Assembly (NCBI RefSeq): GCF_024346955.1
Contig: NZ_AP024883.1
Coordinates: 3,348,001-3,412,000, forward strand
Direction of reading: 5' to 3'
Length of the DNA: 64,000 bases
From: Vibrio mangrovi
GTDB lineage: Bacteria; Pseudomonadota; Gammaproteobacteria; Enterobacterales; Vibrionaceae
Part shown: piece after piece, positions 1 through 9,523 of the stretch
How the letters are laid out: each line of letters starts with the position of its first letter
Position numbering within the stretch: position 1 is the first letter of the stretch
Program-made: the position numbers and the translations under genes
The notes under the pieces: generated by a model
The model's input: only the letters and a program-made list of their open reading frames with translations
Told to the model about the DNA's origin: nothing
Database searches by the model: none

Positions 1-1554
1 CGTATCGACTATACCCCACAAATGAGCCATCCCTATATCGTGCCGGATAATGCGTTACAGAATAAAGGGAAACGGGATTATTTTTATTATGCGCAACGAC
101 TGGCTTCAGGAGAGCAGGGATATTTCGGTATCGATCTGGAAAGAGAGTTCGGTCAGTTGGTGATCCCATACAAACCCGGCTTCAGAATGATTTATCCTAT
201 CGATAATCAACAACAACGTCTGGGATACTTTATTGCTAACCTTGAAGTCCTGAGGCTCATTCAGGAAATCACATCCAATGACCTCGGCTACTCGATTGAT
301 TTTATTGACCAGAGTGGTTATTACATCCTCAGCGATAACAAAGAAAAACTTTTTGGCCGGCTGGTCAAAGAAAGAGAAAACTACAACCTTGCCTATGAAA
401 ATCCCAAACTCTGGGAATACATCCATCAGGCCTCCAAGCAGTCCGGCAGCTACCAGACACCCGAAGGTTTGTATGTCTTTCAGCCATTTCAGGCGTCACT
501 ATTTGGCAACGGTCATGATATGACTCTGCTGGCAATGTATCCTCAGTCACTCATCACACATGGTTTTGCTCAAAGAGACCGTGAAATCCGGACAGCAGCA
601 ACCACACTGTTCCTCTTTTTCGGTATCATTGCCGGTGTTTTTGCTCTGTTGTGGGAAGCTTATTTAAGAAACAGGCTGGAACAAACCTTCAATCAGGTTG
701 TTCTTGATAACAGTGTTGCTGTCGCCCTCACGAATGCACAGCACATTATCCTCCGGGCAAACGTACGTTTTTGTGAACTTTTCAGTACCGAGCAATCAGA
801 ACTACAGGGAAAAAACATTCTCGACCTACAACCTTCTAAAGCTCAATATCACAATATTCTCAAACATCTCCGCACAACCGGTGAGTGGCAGGGTCAAGTC
901 CATATCGGTGAAAACGATCCACCACATGTCTGTAAAGTGGAAGTCCGGGCTCTGGAAGGCACCGTCAGAAAAATCAGCCATTATGTTTATTCGTTCAGTG
1001 ATATATCAGAGCATTACAATGCCATACTGGAACTCAAGGAGAGAAATGACCGGGACTTGCTGACTGCACTGTGGAATAAAAAGAAATTCAGTCAAACCCT
1101 GCTGCACTATTCAAGGTTACAGGAAAGATATGGTGATCAGCCTAAGAGCAGTCTGGCCATTATTGATATTGATAATTTCAAACGTATCAACGACACCTAT
1201 GGGCATGCAATTGGTGATCAGGTGCTCCTTCGTCTCGCCAATCAGCTTCTCTCCATTTTACGCGATACTGATTTTGTCTCCAGAATCGGCGGTGACGAGT
1301 TTGCCGTTATCATTCAGCATGCCGATGTGAAAACATCGCAAAAATTGATGGTGCGAATCTGTCACGCCATCGAATCATGGCATGAATATGATACAACAGT
1401 CAGTATCGGTATTGCCGAAATCACGTCCAGTCACAACCAATCCTTCGTCAATGCAGATAAGGCACTCTATCGTTCTAAAAGAAAAGGAAAAAACTGTGTT
1501 TCTGCTCATGGAATCGAACAATTGACCGTTGTGCAAAACAATCAAAGCCAATAA
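1..1554 (+). CDS. Membrane diguanylate cyclase (Cache-like/PAS/GGDEF), 5' end outside window
   Basis: Probably makes cyclic di-GMP from two GTP. The reading frame is open from base 1, so the true start lies upstream; the first ATG inside the window is at 22. Counting residues from that ATG, 1-190 look like the end of a periplasmic Cache-type sensor, about 192-215 is a hydrophobic membrane segment (TLFLFFGIIAGVFALLW), about 220-330 is PAS-like, and about 340-500 is the GGDEF domain. The active-site GGDEF is intact at residues 423-427. An RxxD inhibitory site (RDTD) lies five residues before it, suggesting product feedback. No EAL domain is present. The sensed ligand cannot be told. It is followed by a 180-base gap and aspA on the same strand. 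Enzyme class is secure; physiological role is unknown. Confidence 0.88.
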   Translation, partial: RIDYTPQMSHPYIVPDNALQNKGKRDYFYYAQRLASGEQGYFGIDLEREFGQLVIPYKPGFRMIYPIDNQQQRLGYFIANLEVLRLIQEITSNDLGYSIDFIDQSGYYILSDNKEKLFGRLVKERENYNLAYENPKLWEYIHQASKQSGSYQTPEGLYVFQPFQASLFGNGHDMTLLAMYPQSLITHGFAQRDREIRTAATTLFLFFGIIAGVFALLWEAYLRNRLEQTFNQVVLDNSVAVALTNAQHIILRANVRFCELFSTEQSELQGKNILDLQPSKAQYHNILKHLRTTGEWQGQVHIGENDPPHVCKVEVRALEGTVRKISHYVYSFSDISEHYNAILELKERNDRDLLTALWNKKKFSQTLLHYSRLQERYGDQPKSSLAIIDIDNFKRINDTYGHAIGDQVLLRLANQLLSILRDTDFVSRIGGDEFAVIIQHADVKTSQKLMVRICHAIESWHEYDTTVSIGIAEITSSHNQSFVNADKALYRSKRKGKNCVSAHGIEQLTVVQNNQSQ

Positions 1555-1734
1555 AGTAGTCACCGGTAGTGAAAAAGGTGATCAAGTTACTTTTTTTATC
1601 CAGTAGACTCAGTATGATGTGCTACGCGTTTAGGTCGGATTTCCAAACGTTAACACTACCAGAATGGATTCTTTGAAGAATTAATCCCTATAAATTGATA
1701 ACTACGAAGTTAAGTTACCTAAGGATCCTATACT

Positions 1735-3180
1735 ATGGCTACCCTATCTGAAGCAGTCGCAGAAACCGCTACCCGTCTAGAAGAAGATTTACTCGGTGAA
1801 CGTCATGTCCCTGCCGATGCGTATTACGGTATTCACACGTTACGCGCTATAGAAAACTTCAATATCTCCAATGTCACCATTTCAGATGTTCCTGAATTTG
1901 TTCGTGGCATGGTCATGACAAAAAAAGCGGCGGCACTTGCTAATAAAGAACTAGGAGTGATTCCAAAAGAGGTCGCATCATATATCATTCAGGCATGTGA
2001 TATGATCCTCGAAACAGGGAAGTGTATGGATCAATTCCCGTCAGATGTTTTTCAGGGCGGCGCAGGAACTTCGGTCAATATGAATGCGAACGAAGTGATT
2101 GCCAACCTTGCTCTGGAACTGATGGGCAAAGAAAAAGGACAATACGATGTGATCAACCCTAATGATCATGTCAACAAGAGTCAATCAACCAACTGTGCTT
2201 ACCCAACCGGGTTCCGTATTGCAGTATTTAATAGCGTACGAAAGCTGGTTAGTGCAGTGGGTTACCTCAAAGAAGCATTTGAAATCAAGAGCAAAGAGTT
2301 CGACAGCATCCTCAAAATGGGCCGCACTCAATTGCAAGATGCCGTACCTATGACTGTCGGTCAGGAATTCCACGCATGGGCGGTTACATTAAATGAAGAA
2401 ATCCGGGCGCTGGAATATACTTCAAAGCTTCTGCTTGAAGTCAATCTCGGCGCAACAGCTATCGGTACAGGTCTGAACGCAGCAGAAGGCTATCAGGCTC
2501 TGGCAGTGAAACATCTGGCTGCGGTTACCGGATTAGATGTTGTTCCTGCAGAAGATCTGATTGAGGCAACATCTGACTGTGGTGCTTATGTAATGACCCA
2601 TGGTGCATTGAAACGTCTGGCTGTGAAGCTGTCTAAAATCTGTAACGATTTACGTCTGCTTTCATCCGGACCAAGAGCTGGACTGAATGAACTGAATCTG
2701 CCGGAACTTCAGGCAGGCTCATCCATCATGCCAGCCAAAGTCAACCCGGTCGTTCCTGAAGTTGTCAATCAGGTTTGTTTCAAAGTACTGGGCAATGACA
2801 ACACCGTTTCTTTTGCTGCCGAAGGCGGTCAGCTTCAGCTGAACGTAATGGAACCTGTGATTGGTCAGGCAATGTTTGAGTCAATTTCGATTCTGTCCAA
2901 TGCATGTATTAATCTGCGTGATAAGTGTATTGACGGCATTACAGTCAACAAAGAAACCTGTGAGAACTATGTTTTCAACTCAATCGGTATCGTCACCTAT
3001 CTGAACCCGTATATCGGACACCATGAAGGTGATATTGTCGGAAAAATCTGTGCTCAGACAGGTAAGAGCGTTCGTGAAGTCGTACTGGAACGCGGCCTGC
3101 TGTCCGAAGCAGAAGTCGATGACATTCTATCGGTAGAAAACCTGAGACATCCTCAATATAAAGCGAAACGTTACGAATAA
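1735..3180 (+). CDS. aspA: Aspartate ammonia-lyase
   Basis: Cytosolic enzyme that reversibly splits L-aspartate into fumarate and ammonia. The 481-residue product has the length and sequence of the AspA branch of the fumarase/aspartase superfamily. The family signature GSSIMPAKVN lies at residues 328-337 and carries the flexible catalytic-loop residues. The start is the ATG at 1735, preceded by an AAGGATC-type ribosome-binding site. The N-terminus is slightly longer than in E. coli AspA. A perfect inverted repeat follows the stop, so it is probably monocistronic. In enterics the gene is controlled by CRP and FNR; no convincing FNR box is visible in the 180-base upstream gap. Confidence 0.96.
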   Translation: MATLSEAVAETATRLEEDLLGERHVPADAYYGIHTLRAIENFNISNVTISDVPEFVRGMVMTKKAAALANKELGVIPKEVASYIIQACDMILETGKCMDQFPSDVFQGGAGTSVNMNANEVIANLALELMGKEKGQYDVINPNDHVNKSQSTNCAYPTGFRIAVFNSVRKLVSAVGYLKEAFEIKSKEFDSILKMGRTQLQDAVPMTVGQEFHAWAVTLNEEIRALEYTSKLLLEVNLGATAIGTGLNAAEGYQALAVKHLAAVTGLDVVPAEDLIEATSDCGAYVMTHGALKRLAVKLSKICNDLRLLSSGPRAGLNELNLPELQAGSSIMPAKVNPVVPEVVNQVCFKVLGNDNTVSFAAEGGQLQLNVMEPVIGQAMFESISILSNACINLRDKCIDGITVNKETCENYVFNSIGIVTYLNPYIGHHEGDIVGKICAQTGKSVREVVLERGLLSEAEVDDILSVENLRHPQYKAKRYE

Positions 3181-3196
3181 TTCTTCGTACTACGCC

Positions 3197-3228
3197 ATAC
3201 TGCGGTATCACCAGTGATACCGCAGTAT
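3197..3228 (+). terminator. Perfect inverted repeat after aspA
   Basis: Two 15-base arms (ATACTGCGGTATCAC and its complement) are separated by only two bases and lie 16 bases after the aspA stop. No clean T-tract follows, so it is either a weak intrinsic terminator or an mRNA-stabilising hairpin. Confidence 0.5.
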
Positions 3229-3322
3229 CATCCCGTCTTCTGTTATCACACCCGCTTTTCACCCCTCGCCACGCACCCACGACAAACTTTATTAAGGCAT
3301 CTGCCGCACACTATGTTAGACT

Positions 3323-3339
3323 AATTGGTATAACAAGTT
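3323..3339 (+). promoter_or_regulatory. Candidate ExuR operator before exuR
   Basis: AATTGGTATAACAAGTT lies 16 bases before the exuR start codon. It shares AATTGGTATAACAA with the complement of the site at 8634-8651 before uxaC. The core resembles the TTGGTATACCAA palindrome known for UxuR/ExuR regulators. Its position suggests autoregulation. The sharing is seen; the protein assignment is inference. Confidence 0.6.
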
Positions 3340-3354
3340 GTAGACGATAGAAAC

Positions 3355-4110
3355 ATGGAACCAAACTGCAAGCTATACCAAAAAATCGCCAACCATTTTA
3401 AAACCGAAATCACTCAGGGTATTTATCAGGTCGGAGACATGCTCCCCGCAGAGCGCCTCATCGCCGAGCAGATGGAAGTCAGCCGGACGGTTATCCGGGA
3501 AGCGATGATCATGCTTGAAGTCGAGGGATATGTTGAAGTCAGAAAAGGCTCCGGTATCCGGGTCATCAATCGACAAATATTGCCAACGCCACCACTTACC
3601 GAATCGGTAACATCATTTCCCGACGCCAGCTTCATGCTGACATGTGGTCCCTTTGAGCTGTTGCAGGCCAGACAGTTATTTGAAAGTAACATTGCTGAAT
3701 TTGCTGCAACACAGGCAACCAAACAGGATCTGGTCGCACTGATGAAAATTCAGGAACAGGCAAAACTGGATGACTACAGTCGGGATTCATACTGGGATAG
3801 CGAGTTCCATATTCAACTGGCACGCTGCACACAGAATTCAGTGGTCGTTTATGTGGCGGAAACCTTATGCAAGCATCGCGAAAATAATCCCTACTGGCAA
3901 AAACTTCACGAACATATTGAAGACAATCAGATTCGTAGCTGGTGCAGCGAACATGATGAAATCGTCAAAGCATTGGTACAGCGGGATCCGCAAGCAGCCA
4001 GACAGGCTACCTGGCAACATCTGGAGAATACCAAACAGATGTTGTTTGATGGTTCGAATGATGACTATGATCGCTTCCTTTTCTCCGAAAGCCCAATCAC
4101 CACATTTTAA
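3355..4110 (+). CDS. exuR: GntR/FadR-family repressor of hexuronate genes, ExuR-like
   Basis: A 251-residue transcription factor with an N-terminal winged helix-turn-helix (about residues 6-75, with LPAERLIAEQMEVSRTVIRE as recognition region) and a C-terminal all-helical FadR-type ligand domain (about 100-235). It resembles E. coli ExuR more than UxuR, for example in KLYQKIANHFKTEI, VEVRKGSGI, GPFELLQARQL and WQHLENTK. ExuR proteins repress galacturonate genes and are released by hexuronate intermediates. The gene faces the uxaCBA operon tail to tail. Similar operator sequences before exuR and uxaC support control of the whole 3.3-12 kb module. The inducer is not deducible from sequence. Confidence 0.87.
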   Translation: MEPNCKLYQKIANHFKTEITQGIYQVGDMLPAERLIAEQMEVSRTVIREAMIMLEVEGYVEVRKGSGIRVINRQILPTPPLTESVTSFPDASFMLTCGPFELLQARQLFESNIAEFAATQATKQDLVALMKIQEQAKLDDYSRDSYWDSEFHIQLARCTQNSVVVYVAETLCKHRENNPYWQKLHEHIEDNQIRSWCSEHDEIVKALVQRDPQAARQATWQHLENTKQMLFDGSNDDYDRFLFSESPITTF

Positions 4111-4124
4111 AACTGGTCATAATA

Positions 4125-4189
4125 ATAACAGCATCAGTCCCTCTCGGGAGATGATGCTGTTATCGGACATGTTCTGAAAGCCAGAACAT
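4125..4189. terminator. Two back-to-back hairpins between exuR and uxaA
   Basis: The first repeat pairs ATAACAGCATCA (4125-4136) with its complement at 4152-4163. The second pairs ATGTTCTG (4169-4176) with CAGAACAT (4182-4189). They fill the gap between convergent exuR and uxaA, so a two-way terminator is the simplest reading. T-tracts are poor in both directions. Confidence 0.55.
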
Positions 4190-4190
4190 A

Positions 4191-5678
4191 TCAGAGTGTA
4201 ACGCCACTCTTAAACACAGCGATTTCACGAAAATCATTGTGCTCATTTCTTGTCTGCTCTCCACTGACGAAACGGGCAACCTGTACCACAAATTGTTCCA
4301 GAACGGTCGCCATAGGAACACCTTCAACCAACGTTCCGGCGTTAAAATCAATCCAGTGTGGCTTACGCCGGGCCAGATCGCTGTTGGTTGCCAGTTTCAG
4401 CGTCGGAACCGGCCCTCCGTATGGTGTTCCCCGTCCGGTACTGAATAACACCATGTGACAACCAGCCATGGCCAGTGCCGAGGTCGCAATCGCATCATTT
4501 CCCGGGGCACTGAGTAAATTCAGCCCCGGTTTCTGAATCCGTTCACCGTAACGAAGCACATCCATAACAGGGCTCTGCCCGGCCTTTTGCGTGCACCCGA
4601 GCGACTTCTCTTCCAGTGTTGAAATCCCGCCCGCTTTATTCCCCGGAGATGGATTCTCATAAATCGGTTGGTGATGATCGATAAAATACTGCTTAAAATC
4701 GTTAATCATGCTAACAGTCTGATCAAAGGTTTTCCGGTCAATACACCGCACCATCAGCAAATGTTCCGCACCAAACATCTCCGGTACTTCCGTCAGTACG
4801 GTCGTGCCGCCATGAGCAATCAGATAATCGGAGAAACATCCCAGTAACGGATTGGCGGTAATGCCGGAAAAACCATCCGAACCACCACATTCAAGACCGA
4901 AGCGGACCTCACTGAGGAAACCCGGCTGACGCTGATCCGTTAACATCCTGTCGTAGAGTTTTTTCAGCAACCCGACACCATATCCGACTTCATCGTCATG
5001 CTGCTGACAGACCATGAACTCGACCCGTTCCGGATCATAGTCATCCAGAGAAGCACGAAAAGCATCGATCTGATTATTCTCACAACCCAACCCAATCACC
5101 AGTACAGCCCCGGCATTAGGATGCCTGACCAGATTCTGCAACAGAATCTTTGTATTGTTGTGGTCTTCCCCGAGCTGTGAGCAACCATATTGATGGGTAA
5201 ACACATGAACACCATCGATTGCCGAAAGATCAACTTCTGCCGCCAGTTGCTTTTTCATCATCTGAGCCATCGCATTCACACACCCGACCGTCGGAATGAT
5301 CCATAACTCATTACGGATACCGACCTGACCATGATGCCGCCGGTAAATATCTACCGGTTGATTGGCAATAGCTGTTGTGACTGACTGAAATTCAGGCTGA
5401 TACTGGTACTCATTGACCTGATCCAGATTGGTCCGGAGATTTTCCTGAGAAACATGTCCACCCTGTACAATATCTGTCAGTGTATGCCCAATCGGCGCCC
5501 CGTATTTCACGATCTGCTCTCCGGGACGGAAGGCTCTCAAAGCAACCTTATGTGCCTGTGGAATCCTCTCTTGCAGGGTAAATTCCAGTTCATCAATGTT
5601 AACCGTGAGGCCAGCATCCAAATCACACAGTGCGACAGCAACATTGTCATCCGGATGAATTCTTAACAGTGAACTCAC
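4191..5678 (-). CDS. uxaA: Altronate dehydratase
   Basis: Cytosolic metal-dependent dehydratase that converts D-altronate to 2-keto-3-deoxy-D-gluconate, the last Uxa step in galacturonate breakdown. The 495-residue product matches UxaA along its length: an N-terminal SAF-like region (about 1-95, ending near APIGHTLTDIVQGG) and the large catalytic domain with VGCVNAMAQMM, HQYGCSQLG and GLECGGSDGFSG. Conserved Cys/His positions in these motifs are present. The start is GTG at 5678, preceded by a very strong GAGGAGG site. uxaB ends only 9 bases upstream, so uxaB and uxaA are surely cotranscribed. Confidence 0.96.
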   Translation of the reverse strand: MSSLLRIHPDDNVAVALCDLDAGLTVNIDELEFTLQERIPQAHKVALRAFRPGEQIVKYGAPIGHTLTDIVQGGHVSQENLRTNLDQVNEYQYQPEFQSVTTAIANQPVDIYRRHHGQVGIRNELWIIPTVGCVNAMAQMMKKQLAAEVDLSAIDGVHVFTHQYGCSQLGEDHNNTKILLQNLVRHPNAGAVLVIGLGCENNQIDAFRASLDDYDPERVEFMVCQQHDDEVGYGVGLLKKLYDRMLTDQRQPGFLSEVRFGLECGGSDGFSGITANPLLGCFSDYLIAHGGTTVLTEVPEMFGAEHLLMVRCIDRKTFDQTVSMINDFKQYFIDHHQPIYENPSPGNKAGGISTLEEKSLGCTQKAGQSPVMDVLRYGERIQKPGLNLLSAPGNDAIATSALAMAGCHMVLFSTGRGTPYGGPVPTLKLATNSDLARRKPHWIDFNAGTLVEGVPMATVLEQFVVQVARFVSGEQTRNEHNDFREIAVFKSGVTL

Positions 5679-5687
5679 AATTCCTCC

Positions 5688-7148
5688 TCAGGCATTTGCC
5701 AACGCTTCCCGCATTCCCATATGACAGATTCTTTCGACATGAGCAGCTACAGTTTCCGTAAGTCCGGGGACTTGAGTCAGGTCACATTCCCAGTGCTGGT
5801 GACAGCCGAGAACCCGTTCAACCAACGTGCGATAATCCGACTGCCCGACAGAAATCCGAGACCATTCAGAAGCAAAGAAGTCAATCCATTCTTGTTCATC
5901 ATTGAGTGGAAATGCCGTTTCCTGACGCTCTCCGCGGTAAAAGACTATCAGCGCCGCCAGTGCAAAAGTCAGATAATGGGGCAACTTCCCTTGCTGCCGC
6001 TGAAAATTCAGAAGCTGAGGTAAAATCCGGGTCTTGAATTTACTCATGCTATTAAGAGCAATCGATAGTAACTGATGGCGGATATAAGGATTACGGAAGC
6101 GAGACTGTACATCCCGGGCAAAATCCTGTAATTCGTCGGCAGGCAATGTCAGTGTCGGAATAATCTCTGAGAAGATCACTTCCTCAAGATAGGCCGCCAT
6201 CTGCGGGTCAGCCATGCTTTCGCCTACAGTCTCAAGTCCGGACAGAAATGCCACCGGCACCAAAGCGGTATGGGCACCGTTAAGAATCGCCACTTTCCGC
6301 TCTTTGTAAGGCTTTATATCCGCAACAACCCTGATGTTCAGAGCCTTTTCCGGAGGTAGCTGATCCAGACACAATTTCTCACTTAGCCATTGTGGTCCCT
6401 GAATCACAAACAGATAGAAATGTTCCGCACTCACCAGAAAGTTGTCCCGGTAATTCAACTGTTCCTCCAGTTGCGCAGCTTCTTCCCGCGGATACCCGGT
6501 CACAATCCGATCCACCAGTGTTGAACAGAATGTATTGGCAGTTTCGATCCATTCGCGAAACTCTTCCGGCAACTGCCAGTGTTTCGCGTAACGCAGAATG
6601 ACAGATTTGAGGACTTCGCCATTGTAATCGATCAGTTCACAAGGAATGATGACCCAGCCTTTGTCTCCGGCTCCCGCAAAATGGTTAAAACGCTCCCACA
6701 GCATGCGAGTGAGCTTGGCCGGAAAACTTGCCGGAGGCGTATCTTCAATCTGATCGGATTCGACATACGCAATTCCGGCTTCTGTCGTATTAGAAAAAAC
6801 AAACTGAATTTGCGGATTTTTCGCCAGCGTCAGCAACTGTGCAAAATCATGGTAAGCCGACAACTCTTCATTAATGGTATATATGACACGTGACTGAGAA
6901 ACCGCGTGACCGGTGTCATCCAGTCCCCGGATCAGGGTCGTGTAAATCCCCTGCTGGGTATTCAGACTGGGCGGAACGTTACTGTCAATTGGCCGGATCA
7001 CACTGACTCCCGAGTTCAGAGATGTACACTCGTTCAGTTGATCTATTTGCCAGTCGAGAAAAGCACGCAGAAAATTGCCCTCACCAAACTGGATGATTCG
7101 TGTAGGGTAAGAAGGGCCGGGAAAGTTCTCACGATTCAGCTGTTTCAT
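5688..7148 (-). CDS. uxaB: Altronate oxidoreductase (tagaturonate reductase)
   Basis: Reduces D-tagaturonate to D-altronate with NADH; second step of the galacturonate pathway, between UxaC and UxaA. The 486-residue product belongs to the mannitol dehydrogenase family. The N-terminal nucleotide-binding region begins with RIIQFGEGNFLRAF, and the catalytic domain carries KPYKERKVAILNGAHTA with the family lysine and the N..H pair. Similarity to E. coli UxaB runs end to end. The ATG at 7148 is 61 bases after the uxaC stop and the gene runs straight into uxaA. The gene order C-B-A puts all three steps in one transcript. Confidence 0.96.
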   Translation of the reverse strand: MKQLNRENFPGPSYPTRIIQFGEGNFLRAFLDWQIDQLNECTSLNSGVSVIRPIDSNVPPSLNTQQGIYTTLIRGLDDTGHAVSQSRVIYTINEELSAYHDFAQLLTLAKNPQIQFVFSNTTEAGIAYVESDQIEDTPPASFPAKLTRMLWERFNHFAGAGDKGWVIIPCELIDYNGEVLKSVILRYAKHWQLPEEFREWIETANTFCSTLVDRIVTGYPREEAAQLEEQLNYRDNFLVSAEHFYLFVIQGPQWLSEKLCLDQLPPEKALNIRVVADIKPYKERKVAILNGAHTALVPVAFLSGLETVGESMADPQMAAYLEEVIFSEIIPTLTLPADELQDFARDVQSRFRNPYIRHQLLSIALNSMSKFKTRILPQLLNFQRQQGKLPHYLTFALAALIVFYRGERQETAFPLNDEQEWIDFFASEWSRISVGQSDYRTLVERVLGCHQHWECDLTQVPGLTETVAAHVERICHMGMREALANA

Positions 7149-7209
7149 TATATCTACCTGTATCTGGAGACAGCACCGACGTAACTGCCGGTACTGCCGA
7201 AAAAGGGCA

Positions 7210-8628
7210 TTACCGACCGGTCATACCAAAATAGTTTTTCGCGTTGTGGTAACAGATATCAGACACAACATGGCTCAGGTGCTCAAAATCAGCCGGTAAT
7301 TCACCATCTTCAACCCACTGACCAATCATCTGACATAAAATACGCCGGAAGTATTCATGCCGGGTATAGGAAAGAAAACTGCGGCTGTCAGTCAGCATTC
7401 CGACAAAACGACTTAACAAACCAAGTTGTGCCAGTTGCGTCAATTGACGTTCCATTCCATCTTTCTGATCGTTAAACCACCATCCGGAACCAAACTGGAT
7501 CTTTCCGACCACACCTCCACCCTGAAAATTACCGCACATTGTCGCGATCACTTCGTTATCACGCGGGTTCAGGCAATACAGAATCGTTTTCGGCAACGCA
7601 TCATCTCTGTCCAGTGCATTCAGCAAACGAGCCAGAGGCTCTGCAACCGGTGCGTCATTGATTGAATCAAACCCCGTGTCAGGTCCGAGCAGAGTAAACA
7701 TTCGTTGATTATTATTTCTCAGGGCACCAATGTGGTATTGCTGTACCCAGCCCCGACGGGCATATTCCCGGCCAAGGAAAATCAGCACAGCAGTCTTAAA
7801 CTGAGCCGCTTCCAATTCTGTAACTGGTCCACCAGCTAATCTTCGGGCAAGAATCTGATCCAGTTCAGATTCAGTGGCCTCAGCATAGCAGACTGTATCC
7901 AGCGCATGGTCACTGATACAGCAACCGTGATCGGCAAAATGTTGTAACCGCTTCATCAAAGCAGCACACAACGTCTGAAAATTATCAATCGATTCTCCGG
8001 AAACAGTTGCCAGAGTTTCAATATAGGCAGGAAAAGTCTCAAGATGGATGTTGAAAGCCTTATCCGGGCGCCAGCTCGGCAACATCTGTACCGGAAAATC
8101 GGCATCGGCGGCAACTTTGCGGTGCTCGCTCAGGTCGTCAACCGGATCATCGGTTGTACCAACCATTTCAACCTTCATCTTCTGCATGATGCCACGGGCA
8201 CTAAATTCTGGTGTCGCCAGCATTTCATTGCATTCATCCCAAATTCGTTCTGCGGTCGATTCGTTCAGTACCACTCCAGTAATACCAAACGGTCTGCGCA
8301 ATTCCAGATGAGTCCAGTGATAAATCGGGTTACCAATCGTAGCCGGAACCGTCCGGGCAAAGGCCAGAAACTTCTCTTTATCGGTTGCATCACCGGTACA
8401 CAAACGCTCTTCAATGCCATTGCTACGCATTGCCCGCCATTTATAGTGATCACCTCGTAACCAGATGTCCGTCAGATTCTGAAAGCGATAATCCTCTGCA
8501 ACTTGTCCGGGTGGCAAATGGCAATGGTAGTCGATAATCGGTAGCTCAGCGGCGACATCATGATAAAGACGTCTGGCAAACTCATTGTGCAAAAGAAAAT
8601 TATCAGAAAGGAAAGTGGTCATCATCAT
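7210..8628 (-). CDS. uxaC: Uronate (glucuronate/galacturonate) isomerase
   Basis: Converts D-galacturonate to D-tagaturonate, or D-glucuronate to D-fructuronate; first step of the module. The 472-residue product has the amidohydrolase-like fold, with the early metal motif DYHCHLPP and later WTHLELRRPFGITG, SWRPDKAFNI and MLTDSRSFLSYTRHEYFRRI, all as in E. coli UxaC. Four in-frame starts run together (GTG 8631, then ATG 8628, 8625, 8622), so the exact start is uncertain; the first ATG is given. The ribosome-binding site is weak and lies inside the candidate ExuR operator, so bound repressor would cover promoter-proximal and translation-start DNA together. Confidence 0.95.
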   Translation of the reverse strand: MMMTTFLSDNFLLHNEFARRLYHDVAAELPIIDYHCHLPPGQVAEDYRFQNLTDIWLRGDHYKWRAMRSNGIEERLCTGDATDKEKFLAFARTVPATIGNPIYHWTHLELRRPFGITGVVLNESTAERIWDECNEMLATPEFSARGIMQKMKVEMVGTTDDPVDDLSEHRKVAADADFPVQMLPSWRPDKAFNIHLETFPAYIETLATVSGESIDNFQTLCAALMKRLQHFADHGCCISDHALDTVCYAEATESELDQILARRLAGGPVTELEAAQFKTAVLIFLGREYARRGWVQQYHIGALRNNNQRMFTLLGPDTGFDSINDAPVAEPLARLLNALDRDDALPKTILYCLNPRDNEVIATMCGNFQGGGVVGKIQFGSGWWFNDQKDGMERQLTQLAQLGLLSRFVGMLTDSRSFLSYTRHEYFRRILCQMIGQWVEDGELPADFEHLSHVVSDICYHNAKNYFGMTGR

Positions 8629-8631
8629 CAC

Positions 8632-8981
8632 TTAATTTGTTATACCAATTTAATTAAAAATACATGAAAGACGGTTTTGTTCAAACCTGAAAAGCATAAA
8701 AACCTCATTATATATTGAAATAGATCACATAAAATCATCATTCAAGATTATGTTTTGTAGTACAGATCCGATTTTTCTAAAGTTGTCATACAAAAAATGA
8801 TGTTTTTTGATCTCCCCTTCATTTTTATTTCAACCAATATGTAATATATCTTACAAATAAATCACACCAATTGATAATTTTGATGATACAGATAATGAAT
8901 TGTCGGTATCAGGGATAGTCTGAACAGCGATGTTCAGACGGGTGGCAGAAGATAGGCCGATGGATAAAGAGAGCTGTAGCA
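8632..8981. promoter_or_regulatory. Divergent uxaC / TRAP control region
   Basis: A 350-base AT-rich gap between uxaCBA (leftward) and the TRAP genes (rightward), with no ORF. It contains the ExuR-like operator at 8634-8651, a CRP-like half-site (ATAGATCACAT, about 8720-8730) and an operator-like half-site ACCAATT near 8866-8872 on the TRAP side. This fits coordinated catabolite and substrate control of both directions. The CRP and second half-site calls are weak. Confidence 0.5.
8634..8651 (-). promoter_or_regulatory. Candidate ExuR operator before uxaC
   Basis: AATTTGTTATACCAATTT is a near-palindrome a few bases before the uxaC start codons. Its complement shares AATTGGTATAACAA with the site before exuR. 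It matches the known TTGGTATACCAA core of UxuR/ExuR sites. Binding is inferred. Confidence 0.65.
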
Positions 8982-9509
8982 ATGCTTGAACAAATCAATA
9001 CATATATAGACAGAGGACTACGCCTGTTACTGACACTGTTCATGGCCGTCATGATCATTGCAGTGGTCTGGCAGGTTTTCACTCGCTTTGTACTTAATGA
9101 TCCGGCTAATTTTACAGATGAACTATCACGCTATCTGCTGATGTGGATAGGGATTCTCGGTGGCGCGTATACCTTCTCGATTAAACGCCATCTGGCTTTG
9201 GAATTGTTACTGTCCCGGTATGAAGAACAAGGGAAACTCGTGTTAACGATTGTAACCAATCTGTTTGTTATTTTTCTTTCTAGCGTTGCCTTTATTTATG
9301 GTGGATATCTTTTAGTTTCATCAACCCTCAGTAACGGACAAATTTCTCCGGGAATCGCTATTGCCGGAAAACACCTGCTCGTGGGATACATTTATTTGGT
9401 TGTACCAATCTCAGGGGCGCTCATTACCTACTTCAGTCTTCTGGATATCTTGAAAGCGGTTTACCTCCTTGCAGGGAGTCGCACTCATAAAGTAAGCCAC
9501 CTTTCGTAG
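8982..9509 (+). CDS. TRAP transporter small permease (DctQ family)
   Basis: Inner-membrane small subunit of a tripartite ATP-independent periplasmic transporter, driven by an ion gradient. The 175-residue product has four hydrophobic segments (about residues 14-38, 50-68, 88-110 and 130-155) and the DctQ hallmark region WQVFTRFVLNDPANFTDELSRYLLMWIG. It is the first gene of a small-large-binding protein set transcribed away from uxaC. Context suggests a hexuronate or related sugar acid as substrate. Family is secure; substrate is inference. Confidence 0.9.
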   Translation: MLEQINTYIDRGLRLLLTLFMAVMIIAVVWQVFTRFVLNDPANFTDELSRYLLMWIGILGGAYTFSIKRHLALELLLSRYEEQGKLVLTIVTNLFVIFLSSVAFIYGGYLLVSSTLSNGQISPGIAIAGKHLLVGYIYLVVPISGALITYFSLLDILKAVYLLAGSRTHKVSHLS

Positions 9510-9523
9510 CAGGATGATCAGTT

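Noticed and set aside
1555..1734. FNR box before aspA
   Set aside because: Only TGATCA is present; the spacing does not match TTGATNNNNATCAA.
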